From contig JABDJZ010000081.1 of the NCBI GenBank assembly GCA_013003255.1, positions 1 to 5,236 on the forward strand: 5,236 nucleotides of DNA. Direction: 5' to 3'. The notes under the pieces were generated by a model that did no database searches, was not told where the DNA came from, and saw only the letters and a program-made list of their open reading frames with translations. Position numbers and translations under genes: made by a program. Source of the DNA: Rhodothermales bacterium. Lineage in GTDB: Bacteria > Bacteroidota > Rhodothermia > Rhodothermales > UBA10348. Below are positions 1 through 5,236 of this stretch, piece after piece (within the stretch, counting starts at the first letter, position 1; each line of letters opens with the position of its first letter).

Positions 1-29
1 TGCACAACCAGTGCTCACGATCTTCGCTC
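1..29 (+). other. Short leader upstream of the large gene
   Basis: Only 29 bases are available. They contain no AGGAGG-like ribosome site, and no promoter element can be recognised in so short a stretch. The gene's own frame is open through this leader, with no in-frame ATG, GTG or TTG. Confidence 0.5.
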
Positions 30-125
30 ATGCGCCGCCTGTTCCCACAAGTGCCCGTCAAGCGAATCGCGAGGGTTTCGATCATTCTCTTGGTCACCCT
101 ACTTGCTGGGATCGAGGTGCGCGCC
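30..125 (+). other. Sec signal peptide of the large protease
   Basis: Residues 1-32 have a basic N-region (R2, R3, K11, R12, R15), a hydrophobic core from about V16 to I28 rich in I, L and V, and a VRA|QS cleavage site. This implies Sec export to the periplasm, which is required before T9SS translocation of a protein with this C-terminal domain. Confidence 0.88.
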
Positions 126-3100
126 CAGTCCCTCTGGGCGACTCAGGCCGCCAAAGGTCCGGAGACGTGTACCGCAGGTGTGCCCGGATGGCTGGAGTTC
201 CAGGAATGCGTCCGCATCGACGAAGCACTCCTGAGACGTTCCGCCGCCGCTGGGACAGGTTCGGTTTTCGCGCCAGTTCCCTCGGGGCCCATCGCTTTCG
301 AACTGGAAGGCGGAGAGGTCCAGTCAAACCACGTGGTCCTATTCGGGCGCGCGACGTCCTCCGCGCACCGGATACAGGTCACTCTGGTGGAAGGCCTCGC
401 TCGGGCCTGGGTAACCGACGAGACTGGAACCTGGGTGATCCGTCCGACTCGCGAAGGTTCGCACGCACTATTCCGTCTTCGTCTGGAGCGTAAGCCAGCT
501 CACCCTCGAGATTATGTGGTCCAGGACGAGGACGTTGGGCTTCGGATCAATTCCCATCCGAAAGCAGCTCGCAAGACGGCCTCCGAATCCATGACGCTTC
601 TGGTCGCCTATACGCCCGCCGTCTCCGCGCGGCTGGGGCAGGCCGGTGTCGCCTCGCTTCTGGCAGATTGGCAAGCCTGGACCAACCAGGCCTTCGCCAA
701 TGGGGGGCGCTCCGATCTCACGATCTCAATAGTCGCCAGTGCTGAGGTGCCTTACGCGGAGTCTGGCGATCTCGGTACAGACCTGACCCGATTGAGACTG
801 GATGGCGATGGATGGATGGACACGGTACATGGATTGCGAGTTCAGCACGGCGCTGACCTCGTCCACTTGATCGTTGACGACGCAGCGGGAGGCTCCTGTG
901 GCATCGCCAACCTGTCACAAGGTTGGATGCGCCCTGATTTCGGCTTCGGGGTTTCTGCAGAGACCTGTGGCCCTGATACGTTCGCTCACGAGCTGGGACA
1001 CAACCTCGGGATGGTGCATGACAGGTATGTCGAGCCGCAAGGACAGGACGCCTCCTGGCCCTGGGCTTATGGTTACGTGGAGCCCGGTTTCGCGCACAAG
1101 ACCATCATGGCGTACGGAAATCAGTGCGCCGACTCAGGCGAGTTCTGCCCGACCATACAGTATTTCTCAAAGCCGAGTGATCTGGTGAATGGCCTGCCCA
1201 TTGGAATTGCAGAGGTCCCCGGCCAGCGTTCCGCTCACAACGTGCGTGTTGCTACCGACATGGTGCCGGTCATCGCCCAGCATTCAGACTGGCTGCATCC
1301 ACTATGCACGTGGGGTGCCACGACCGCCACGTATGACTCCGAAGTGGCCGCGAGTGGATCGAACACGATATCTCTGCAGGTGATCAATTCAGGCTCAGAT
1401 ACCTGCCAGTCTGAACGTTTTCTCTTCCGTGCTTCCAAAGGAGCTGGTTTGCGCAGCGAGACATGGGTGCTGGGTGGTGTAGACCTGATGGCGGATCCGC
1501 AGGAACTGCTGCCCATAGAAGCGACTTTTTCACCGAGTACCGTTGGCTTGGCCGCTGGGGAATACGACCTCGATCTCTTCGTTGAGCGGGCGGGTGCCTA
1601 CTTCAATCTGGGCACGATGACGGTGACGGGGACGCCGAATTCCATCCCCACTGCTACGGCACAGTCGGTAAGCACTCCGGAGGACACGCAGTTGACGGTG
1701 ACCCTAACCGGATCGGATGCGGACGGTGATCCTCTGACCTTCAGGATTGCTACCACACCGGGGACCGGCGAGGCGGTGCTGTCGGGCGCACAGGTCGAAT
1801 ATACGCCTAGTGCGGATTTCCACGGTGAGGACACCTTCACGTTTACCGCGCACGACGGCGCTGCGACTTCTGAAAGCGCGGCCGTCACGATCATGGTCAC
1901 ACCCGTGAACGACGCACCGGTTATCGCCAATCCTGGAACACAGACTGCCCGAGCGGGAGCGTCGTTCGAAGTGCCCATAGAGGCCTCCGACGTCGATGGA
2001 GAGGATCTGACCTTCGCACCAGTTGGGTTTCCTTCATGGCTATCTCTGACGGACAACGGAGATAACACGGCAACCCTCGCAGGAACCCCTTTCCCGAGCG
2101 ATGTCCAGCAATGGACAATTGAGGTGCAAGCCTCCGACGGAGCCTTGACCGGCTCCATTCAGTTCGTCATCGACGTCCAACCGGCAGTGCTCTTCGATTG
2201 CACCACGGTTACGGATGTCCCGGTGGCAGACTGCGTGGCGTTGGTCGCGCTCTACCAATCAACGGACGGTCCGAACTGGTCCAACACCACGAACTGGTTC
2301 ACTCCACGCGTCGCAGATTGGCACGGCGTGCAAACGGCCGATTCCAGAGGGGTCCAGTATCTCGACCTTGGGGGAAACAACCTGACCGGAACCATACCGC
2401 CTGAACTTGGCGATATGGCAGTTCTCAAGACGCTCTATCTGGACGGCAATGCCCTCACGGGTACCCTACCCGCGGAGATGGCCGCCCTCACCTCGCTGCG
2501 AATACTCCACCTTGAGTTCAACCAGTTCAGCGGAGACTTCCCGGAGGTTCTGAGATCGCTCCCAGACATCCGGGCGATCTGGATGCACTACAATCAGCTG
2601 TCTGGACCTTTGCCTAACTGGCTTGGCTCTATGCCCGAGCTTCTGCAACTGCTTCTCAGTGGAAACGATCTGACGGGTCCGATTCCACCCCAGCTGGCAC
2701 TGGCTTCGAAATTGACGGATCTCTGGCTTGACGGGAATCCGCTTGGCGGGAGTATTCCAGTTGAGTTGGCTCAGTTGGCCAGTCTTCGTCAGCTCCGGCT
2801 CAATCGTACAGAACTCACTGGCCCCATTCCTTCGGAACTGGGTGCGCTTTCTGAGCTTCGGGGCCTCGATTTGTCATCCAACGCACTAACCGGAAGTATT
2901 CCATCGACGCTGGGAGATCTCTCGCAACTTCAACTTCTCTACCTGCGGGAGAGCGGTCTATCCGGTCCAATCCCTCCGGAACTCGGCCAACTCCATGCAC
3001 TGGTAGACATCTTCCTGTTCGGAAACCAACTATCGGGCCCGATCCCTCCACAGCTGGGCCAGCTTGCACAGGTCCGCAATTTCCTGCTTGCGCAGAACCA

Positions 3101-4571
3101 ACTTACTGGCCCCATACCGCCGTCTCTCGGTGGGTTGTCCAGTGTGACCCAACTCACGCTACATGACAACCAATTGTCCGGCCCAATTCCGCCCGAACTC
3201 GGCGACCTGACGACCCTGCAACACCTCTTCTTGACCGGGAACGCCGGCCTGAGCGGTGCCGTGCCGGCAGAGCTGGGCAATCTGACCAGTCTGCAACAGC
3301 TCGCACTCGAAGATCTCGGCCTCTCAGGACCGCTTCCTCAGGAGTTGACCAATCTGACGGCCCTGGTTTCGCTAGCCATCCGAGGAACCGAAGGGTTGTG
3401 CGCTCCGAATAGCGAGGCCTTCATCCAATGGCTGGATGCGCTGCCGCAGGGACTAGGGAATGGTCCAGGTTACAGCTTCGTTTCTTGTCCAGCGGTCAGC
3501 ACAGTCTCGACCACGGTTGCCGTGGGTTGGAATATCATCGGGTCTCCCTTCTCGGAAACCTTGGCCGTTTCCGATCTCTTCCCGGACGCCATTGCCGGGA
3601 CGCTCTTCGAGTTTGCCGGCTCCTACCAGACGCCGAGTCCCGAATCGATCGTTTCTGGCCGAGGCTATTGGCTTCGCTTCAGCGACGGGGGCTCTGTCAG
3701 CATGGAGGGGACCTCCGCAAACTCGGTTTCACTAAACATGGCGGAAGGGTGGAACATGGTCTCTGGCCCCAACTGCTCAGTGCCGCTCACGGCAGCGGTT
3801 GATGGCGATGCCATCCTCCTGCCGGGCACCTTCTTCGGCTTCGACGGGTCGTACCAGTCGGCAGCCACATTTGAGCCGGGTGAGGGTTACTGGCTTCGGG
3901 CCTTGGCAGCTGGAGTCGTTACCGTGACTTGCACCTCCAGTGCCAAGCCGGGCCGTGATCCGCTTGCCGGGGCCGCGAGGCTTCAATTGAAGGATGGGTC
4001 AGGCTCGGTCAGGGAGTTGTTCCTTAAGGCACCGTTGGTGGGCACTGAGCCCGGCTCCTATACGCCACCCCCAGTTGCTCCGGGCTCACGCCTCAAGGCG
4101 AGCTTTGCGTCTGGACGGTATGCGGAACCCGCCTCGCGGGGCCAGGTGGTGCTCGAGGGAACGGCAACCCCGCTAACGCTAACAACGATCGAGGACGCTT
4201 GGATCGAAATAGATGGGGAGCGACGGAGCGTCGGAGCGGGAATGGCTGTTTCTCTGCCGACCGGAACTGCAGAATTTGTGGTTGGGCTCAGCGCCGATGA
4301 GCCTATTTCTGCCGGCTTGACCCTGGACCAGAACCACCCAAACCCGTTTGATACCAACACCCAGATTCGCTTCAGCGTCCCAGAACAAGGATCGTTTCGG
4401 CTGGAGGTGTTTGATGTACTGGGCCGCCGCGTCGCTGTGCCCTTGGATGCCAACCTCACAGCGGGATGGCACCAAGTGGATATGGACGCGAGTGCACTGC
4501 CTGTAGGGGTCTATGTATATCGGCTAGTTGGCGGGAGCGGTGTCGTCACGCGCAGCATGACGATCAGGTAA
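30..4571 (+). CDS. Secreted metzincin (reprolysin-like) metalloprotease with cadherin-like domains, plant-type LRRs and T9SS type-A sorting domain
   Basis: This is a 1513-residue exported zinc endopeptidase, probably surface-anchored or released through the type IX system. A signal peptide (1-32, likely cleavage VRA|QS) is followed by a propeptide-like region (33-187). The catalytic domain (about 188-420) has HELGHNLGMVHD at 320-331, giving zinc ligands H320, H324 and H330 and catalytic E321, and a Met-turn IMAY with M360. Cysteines 290, 313, 366 and 373 could form disulfides. Next come an Ig-like region (421-535), a cadherin-like domain ending PVNDAP (540-630), a He_PIG-like domain (630-720), an LRR cap with C724 and C735, 14 LRRs (775-1111), two GWN repeats (1161-1301), a pre-sorting module and the sorting domain. 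The ATG at 30 is chosen because the signal peptide starts there. The frame stays open to the window edge, no Shine-Dalgarno is visible, and GTG 51 would also give a signal peptide. The substrate is unknown. The protease and sorting calls are firm; the Ig-type boundaries are approximate. Confidence 0.93.
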   Translation: MRRLFPQVPVKRIARVSIILLVTLLAGIEVRAQSLWATQAAKGPETCTAGVPGWLEFQECVRIDEALLRRSAAAGTGSVFAPVPSGPIAFELEGGEVQSNHVVLFGRATSSAHRIQVTLVEGLARAWVTDETGTWVIRPTREGSHALFRLRLERKPAHPRDYVVQDEDVGLRINSHPKAARKTASESMTLLVAYTPAVSARLGQAGVASLLADWQAWTNQAFANGGRSDLTISIVASAEVPYAESGDLGTDLTRLRLDGDGWMDTVHGLRVQHGADLVHLIVDDAAGGSCGIANLSQGWMRPDFGFGVSAETCGPDTFAHELGHNLGMVHDRYVEPQGQDASWPWAYGYVEPGFAHKTIMAYGNQCADSGEFCPTIQYFSKPSDLVNGLPIGIAEVPGQRSAHNVRVATDMVPVIAQHSDWLHPLCTWGATTATYDSEVAASGSNTISLQVINSGSDTCQSERFLFRASKGAGLRSETWVLGGVDLMADPQELLPIEATFSPSTVGLAAGEYDLDLFVERAGAYFNLGTMTVTGTPNSIPTATAQSVSTPEDTQLTVTLTGSDADGDPLTFRIATTPGTGEAVLSGAQVEYTPSADFHGEDTFTFTAHDGAATSESAAVTIMVTPVNDAPVIANPGTQTARAGASFEVPIEASDVDGEDLTFAPVGFPSWLSLTDNGDNTATLAGTPFPSDVQQWTIEVQASDGALTGSIQFVIDVQPAVLFDCTTVTDVPVADCVALVALYQSTDGPNWSNTTNWFTPRVADWHGVQTADSRGVQYLDLGGNNLTGTIPPELGDMAVLKTLYLDGNALTGTLPAEMAALTSLRILHLEFNQFSGDFPEVLRSLPDIRAIWMHYNQLSGPLPNWLGSMPELLQLLLSGNDLTGPIPPQLALASKLTDLWLDGNPLGGSIPVELAQLASLRQLRLNRTELTGPIPSELGALSELRGLDLSSNALTGSIPSTLGDLSQLQLLYLRESGLSGPIPPELGQLHALVDIFLFGNQLSGPIPPQLGQLAQVRNFLLAQNQLTGPIPPSLGGLSSVTQLTLHDNQLSGPIPPELGDLTTLQHLFLTGNAGLSGAVPAELGNLTSLQQLALEDLGLSGPLPQELTNLTALVSLAIRGTEGLCAPNSEAFIQWLDALPQGLGNGPGYSFVSCPAVSTVSTTVAVGWNIIGSPFSETLAVSDLFPDAIAGTLFEFAGSYQTPSPESIVSGRGYWLRFSDGGSVSMEGTSANSVSLNMAEGWNMVSGPNCSVPLTAAVDGDAILLPGTFFGFDGSYQSAATFEPGEGYWLRALAAGVVTVTCTSSAKPGRDPLAGAARLQLKDGSGSVRELFLKAPLVGTEPGSYTPPPVAPGSRLKASFASGRYAEPASRGQVVLEGTATPLTLTTIEDAWIEIDGERRSVGAGMAVSLPTGTAEFVVGLSADEPISAGLTLDQNHPNPFDTNTQIRFSVPEQGSFRLEVFDVLGRRVAVPLDANLTAGWHQVDMDASALPVGVYVYRLVGGSGVVTRSMTIR
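126..590 (+). other. Propeptide-like N-terminal region of the protease
   Basis: Residues 33-187 lie between the signal peptide and the catalytic domain. The region is predicted beta-rich, with stretches such as HVVLFGRA and AWVTDETGTWVIRP that resemble the strand pattern of secreted M12B-type prodomains (a surface element followed by a 'G.w.i.p' element). It contains two cysteines, C47 and C60, but I see no clear cysteine-switch motif. A basic and polar linker (around KAARKTASES) precedes the catalytic domain and is a plausible processing site. The propeptide role is inferred from position and pattern only. Confidence 0.5.
591..1289 (+). other. Reprolysin-like metzincin catalytic domain
   Basis: Residues 188-420 begin with the typical first strand MTLLVAYTPA and continue through a helix with WTNQAFANG, a strand DLTISIVAS and the edge strand GADLVHLIVDD. 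The extended zinc motif HExxHxxGxxHD at 320-331 and the Met-turn at M360 are both present and intact, 29 residues from the last zinc histidine to the Met. The domain ends with a helix containing SAHNVRVATDM. All expected catalytic residues are there, so the enzyme should be active. Family level (M12B/reprolysin-like, bacterial type) is recognised from motifs; specificity cannot be read. Confidence 0.92.
1647..2190 (+). other. Two tandem Ig/cadherin-like domains (tandem-95 type then He_PIG type)
   Basis: Residues about 540-630 have the pattern of tandem-95/Big-type cadherin-like repeats: TPEDTQLTVTLTGSDADGDP, then YTPSADFHGEDTFTFTAHDG, and the end PVNDAP. Residues about 630-721 have the He_PIG/dystroglycan-cadherin pattern: G-T-Q-T-A-R-A-G, SDVDGEDLTF, PSWLSLTDNGDNTATLAGTP and a terminal EVQASDGALTGSIQFVIDV. 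The acidic D-x-D-G loops suggest calcium binding. In secreted bacterial proteins these domains act as spacers or adhesive modules. They link the protease to the LRR arm here. Confidence 0.8.
2352..3362 (+). repeat. Fourteen tandem plant-type leucine-rich repeats (72-bp unit)
   Basis: Residues 775-1111 follow the consensus LxxLxLxxNxLxGxIPxxLxxLxx of plant-type (PS-type) LRRs. Thirteen units are exactly 24 residues (72 bp) and unit 13 (1063-1087) has one extra residue. An N-cap with C724, C735 and the motif ALYQSTDGPNWSNTTNW precedes the array. A C-cap with C1124 and C1153 follows. The ladder Asn is lost in units 7, 9 and 14. Copies 9-12 are the most alike (G-P-I-P-P core), but their codons differ, so the expansion does not look very recent. 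Such solenoids bind proteins or glycans; the ligand is unknown. Confidence 0.95.
3510..3932 (+). repeat. Tandem pair of 'GWN...GYWLR' beta repeats, 74-residue period
   Basis: Two degenerate copies lie at residues about 1161-1227 and 1235-1301. They share GWN[IM][IV] (W1167 and W1241), then G-T-[LF]-F-x-F-x-G-S-Y-Q, then GxGYWLR (W1214 and W1288). Both tryptophan pairs are exactly 74 residues apart. The second copy has C1249 and C1301 at its two ends, which could form a disulfide; the first copy has neither. I recognise the pattern as one that recurs between catalytic or binding regions and sorting domains in secreted Bacteroidota/Rhodothermota proteins, but I cannot name a function. Confidence 0.85.
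3975..4313 (+). other. Pre-sorting beta module of the large protein
   Basis: Residues about 1316-1428 start with ARLQLKDGSGSVRELFL, pass through Y1344-TPPP and P1351-GSRLKASFASGRY (to Y1364), and end before the sorting domain. The same order of motifs with the same 7-residue gap between the Tyr and the Pro-Gly-Ser occurs in the neighbouring - strand protein. It is probably a small beta-sandwich. It is not a family I can name with certainty. Confidence 0.7.
4314..4568 (+). other. T9SS type-A-like C-terminal sorting domain of the large protein
   Basis: Residues about 1429-1513 match the Por secretion-tail pattern: LDQNHPNPF (1432-1440), a strand QIRFSVP, LEVFDVLGRRVAV (F1461), GWHQVDMDASALPVGVYVYRL and a last strand ending T-I-R. 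It should direct the folded protein across the outer membrane through the type IX machinery, with later removal or anchoring. It differs slightly from the common form in having H for Y and D-T-N for N-P after the NPF. Confidence 0.9.
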
Positions 4572-4573
4572 AC
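4572..4573. other. Two-base convergent intergenic junction without visible terminator
   Basis: The TAA of the + gene (4569-4571) and the TAG of the - gene (4576-4574) are separated by only 2 bases. No G+C-rich hairpin with a T-run is seen on either side. A weak imperfect pairing of cgcagcatg (from about 4550) with the inverse of caccatgcg (to about 4594) exists, but it has mismatches and no T-tract. Transcripts of the two genes probably overlap at their 3' ends. Confidence 0.6.
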
Positions 4574-5236
4574 CTACTTCAGCAGCACCATGCGTTTGGT
4601 GATGGCGTGTCCTTCCGTCCGAATGCGGTAGAAGTACTGACCGCTGGTGTGGTGACGAGCGTCAAAATTGACCGTATGCCACCCAGCTGCGAAGGGCTCG
4701 CTCGAGGCCAACTGCGCCACGCGCCTGCCCAGCATGTCAAAGATCTCCAGCGTGACACCTGTTGCCTCCGGCAGGCCGAAGCGGATGGTCGTCACCGGAT
4801 TAAAGGGGTTCGGGTAGTTCTGCTCCAGGCTGAACTCGGCAGGCAACTCGGCCGCGCCTCCGGTGGAGAGTCGGAGCCTCGTGGCCTGGGCATCAGCGAC
4901 CTCCAGCGTCGCCCCCGCCGGGGCAGAGAGCACCGACGCTACCTGGTCGCCGGCCAATACCTCGACCGTCATGGCCGTCGAGGGCGTAATTGTGACGGGG
5001 AAGGAAGCGCCCGAAAGCGTCACCTCAGCCCGGGCCGACTCGCTGACATAACGCCCTCCCGCGAAGGACGCCGCAAAGCCGGATCCCGGACTCGTTGGAG
5101 GCACCGTGTAGGCCATCGACGGCGTGTTCTCGGGCAGGCGGCCATTCAACCACAGGGTGCTGTGGCTACCGGATGCATCAGCGAGCTCAATCCGGCCAAA
5201 GGCCGCCAGAAGGCTGGAGGCCGTTGCCCCCTTGGC
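4574..5236 (-). CDS. C-terminal part of a secreted protein with T9SS type-A sorting domain (5' end beyond window)
   Basis: The reading frame is open from the right edge to a TAG at 4576-4574, giving 220 visible residues. The true start lies outside the window: the first possible in-frame start (TTG at 5149) falls inside a conserved module, because the 29 upstream codons continue the homology. Visible residues 13-63 are a pre-sorting module (RIELADASGSHSTLWL, then Y43-TVPP and P50-GSGFAASFAGGRY). Residues about 134-220 are a canonical sorting domain with LEQNYPNPFNP (N140 is the first base of NYPNPF), LEIFDMLGRRVAQ (F166) and a C-terminus KRMVLLK. It is homologous over this whole length to the end of the + strand protease. 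The catalytic or binding part of the protein is not visible, so no function beyond export can be given. Confidence 0.92.
   Translation of the reverse strand, partial: AKGATASSLLAAFGRIELADASGSHSTLWLNGRLPENTPSMAYTVPPTSPGSGFAASFAGGRYVSESARAEVTLSGASFPVTITPSTAMTVEVLAGDQVASVLSAPAGATLEVADAQATRLRLSTGGAAELPAEFSLEQNYPNPFNPVTTIRFGLPEATGVTLEIFDMLGRRVAQLASSEPFAAGWHTVNFDARHHTSGQYFYRIRTEGHAITKRMVLLK

Larger units (their letters stand above)
3975..5200. repeat. Diverged inverted repeat formed by the homologous 3' ends of the two genes
   Basis: The last about 597 bases of the + strand gene and the last about 627 bases of the - strand gene encode homologous modules and meet at a 2-base gap, so they form a long imperfect inverted repeat. 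Protein motifs match in order throughout. At DNA level the segment for L-x-Q-N-x-P-N-P-F agrees at 23 of 27 positions (counted by hand) and the F-D-x-L-G-R-R-V-A-x segment at 21 of 30. Intervening parts are much less alike, so this is mostly protein-level conservation. Confidence 0.75.

Noticed and set aside
11..493. 160-codon + strand frame starting with GTG at 11, overlapping the start of the large gene
   Set aside because: It is rich in Arg, Pro and Gly with no recognisable domain or signal, and it overlaps the well-supported signal peptide and propeptide frame. It is an out-of-frame shadow of a G+C-rich gene.
1598..2158. 186-codon - strand frame opposite the cadherin-like domains
   Set aside because: It is exactly antisense to a coherent domain pair with clear motifs, and its Ser/Val/Ala-rich sequence is what the reverse frame of those repeats gives. 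No ribosome site or homology is seen.
2939..3280. 113-codon - strand frame with repeated P-S-S-G-G-I-G-P-D motifs
   Set aside because: The apparent repeat is only the reverse translation of the G-P-I-P-P-E-L core of the LRR units.
2352..3362. 72-bp periodic repeats considered as a CRISPR array or tandem satellite
   Set aside because: There are no constant direct repeats with unique spacers. The periodicity is the coding of 24-residue LRRs.
4058..4459. 133-codon - strand frame antisense to the pre-sorting and sorting domains
   Set aside because: The + frame here has unmistakable sorting-domain motifs shared with the neighbouring gene. The antisense frame has none.
4550..4594. Imperfect hairpin across the convergent junction as a bidirectional terminator
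   Set aside because: The arms have mismatches, the loop is long and there is no T-tract on either side. The resemblance can be explained by the homologous gene ends facing each other.
5147..5149. TTG at 5149 as the start of the - strand gene
   Set aside because: The frame stays open to the window edge, and the upstream residues (R-I-E-L-A-D-A-S-G-S) continue the homology with the large protein, so the start is outside the window.

Overview
The window holds two protein genes that face each other. One is a complete, very large secreted multidomain protein on the + strand (30-4571). The other is the C-terminal part of a second secreted protein on the - strand, which runs off the right edge (4574 to 5236). 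Only 2 bases separate their stop codons. I see no RNA gene, insertion sequence, CRISPR array, riboswitch or convincing terminator. The only sequence outside coding regions is the 29-base leader at the left edge and the 2-base gap.

The organism is most likely a member of the Bacteroidota/Rhodothermota group (Rhodothermales-like), probably free-living. Both proteins end in a type IX secretion (T9SS) type-A-like sorting domain, with N-[HY]-P-N-P-F early, F-D-x-L-G-R-R-V in the middle and a short basic C-terminus. G+C is roughly 60% by eye, and no Shine-Dalgarno sequence is visible before the large gene, as is common in that group. Assignment below phylum level is inference.

The large protein (1513 residues) reads, in order: signal peptide (1-32); propeptide-like region (33-187); reprolysin/metzincin-type zinc protease (188-420, HELGHNLGMVHD at 320-331 and Met-turn IMAY at 359-362); Ig/CARDB-like beta region (about 421-535); tandem-95/cadherin-like domain (about 540-628); He_PIG-like dystroglycan cadherin domain (about 630-720); LRR N-cap and 14 plant-type 24-residue leucine-rich repeats (775-1111) with a two-cysteine C-cap (to 1153); two 'GWN...GYWLR' beta repeats 74 residues apart (1161-1301); a pre-sorting module (about 1316-1428); and the sorting domain (1429-1513). 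It is probably a cell-surface or exported protease with protein- or glycan-binding arms.

The second protein (220 residues visible, start outside the window) carries the same last two modules: pre-sorting module then sorting domain. The two genes therefore form a tail-to-tail pair in which about 600 bp on each side are homologous in inverted orientation around the 2-base junction. This mirror arrangement and the recurring pre-sorting module are the most interesting points of the window. I did not find evidence for a defence, mobile or RNA-based system.
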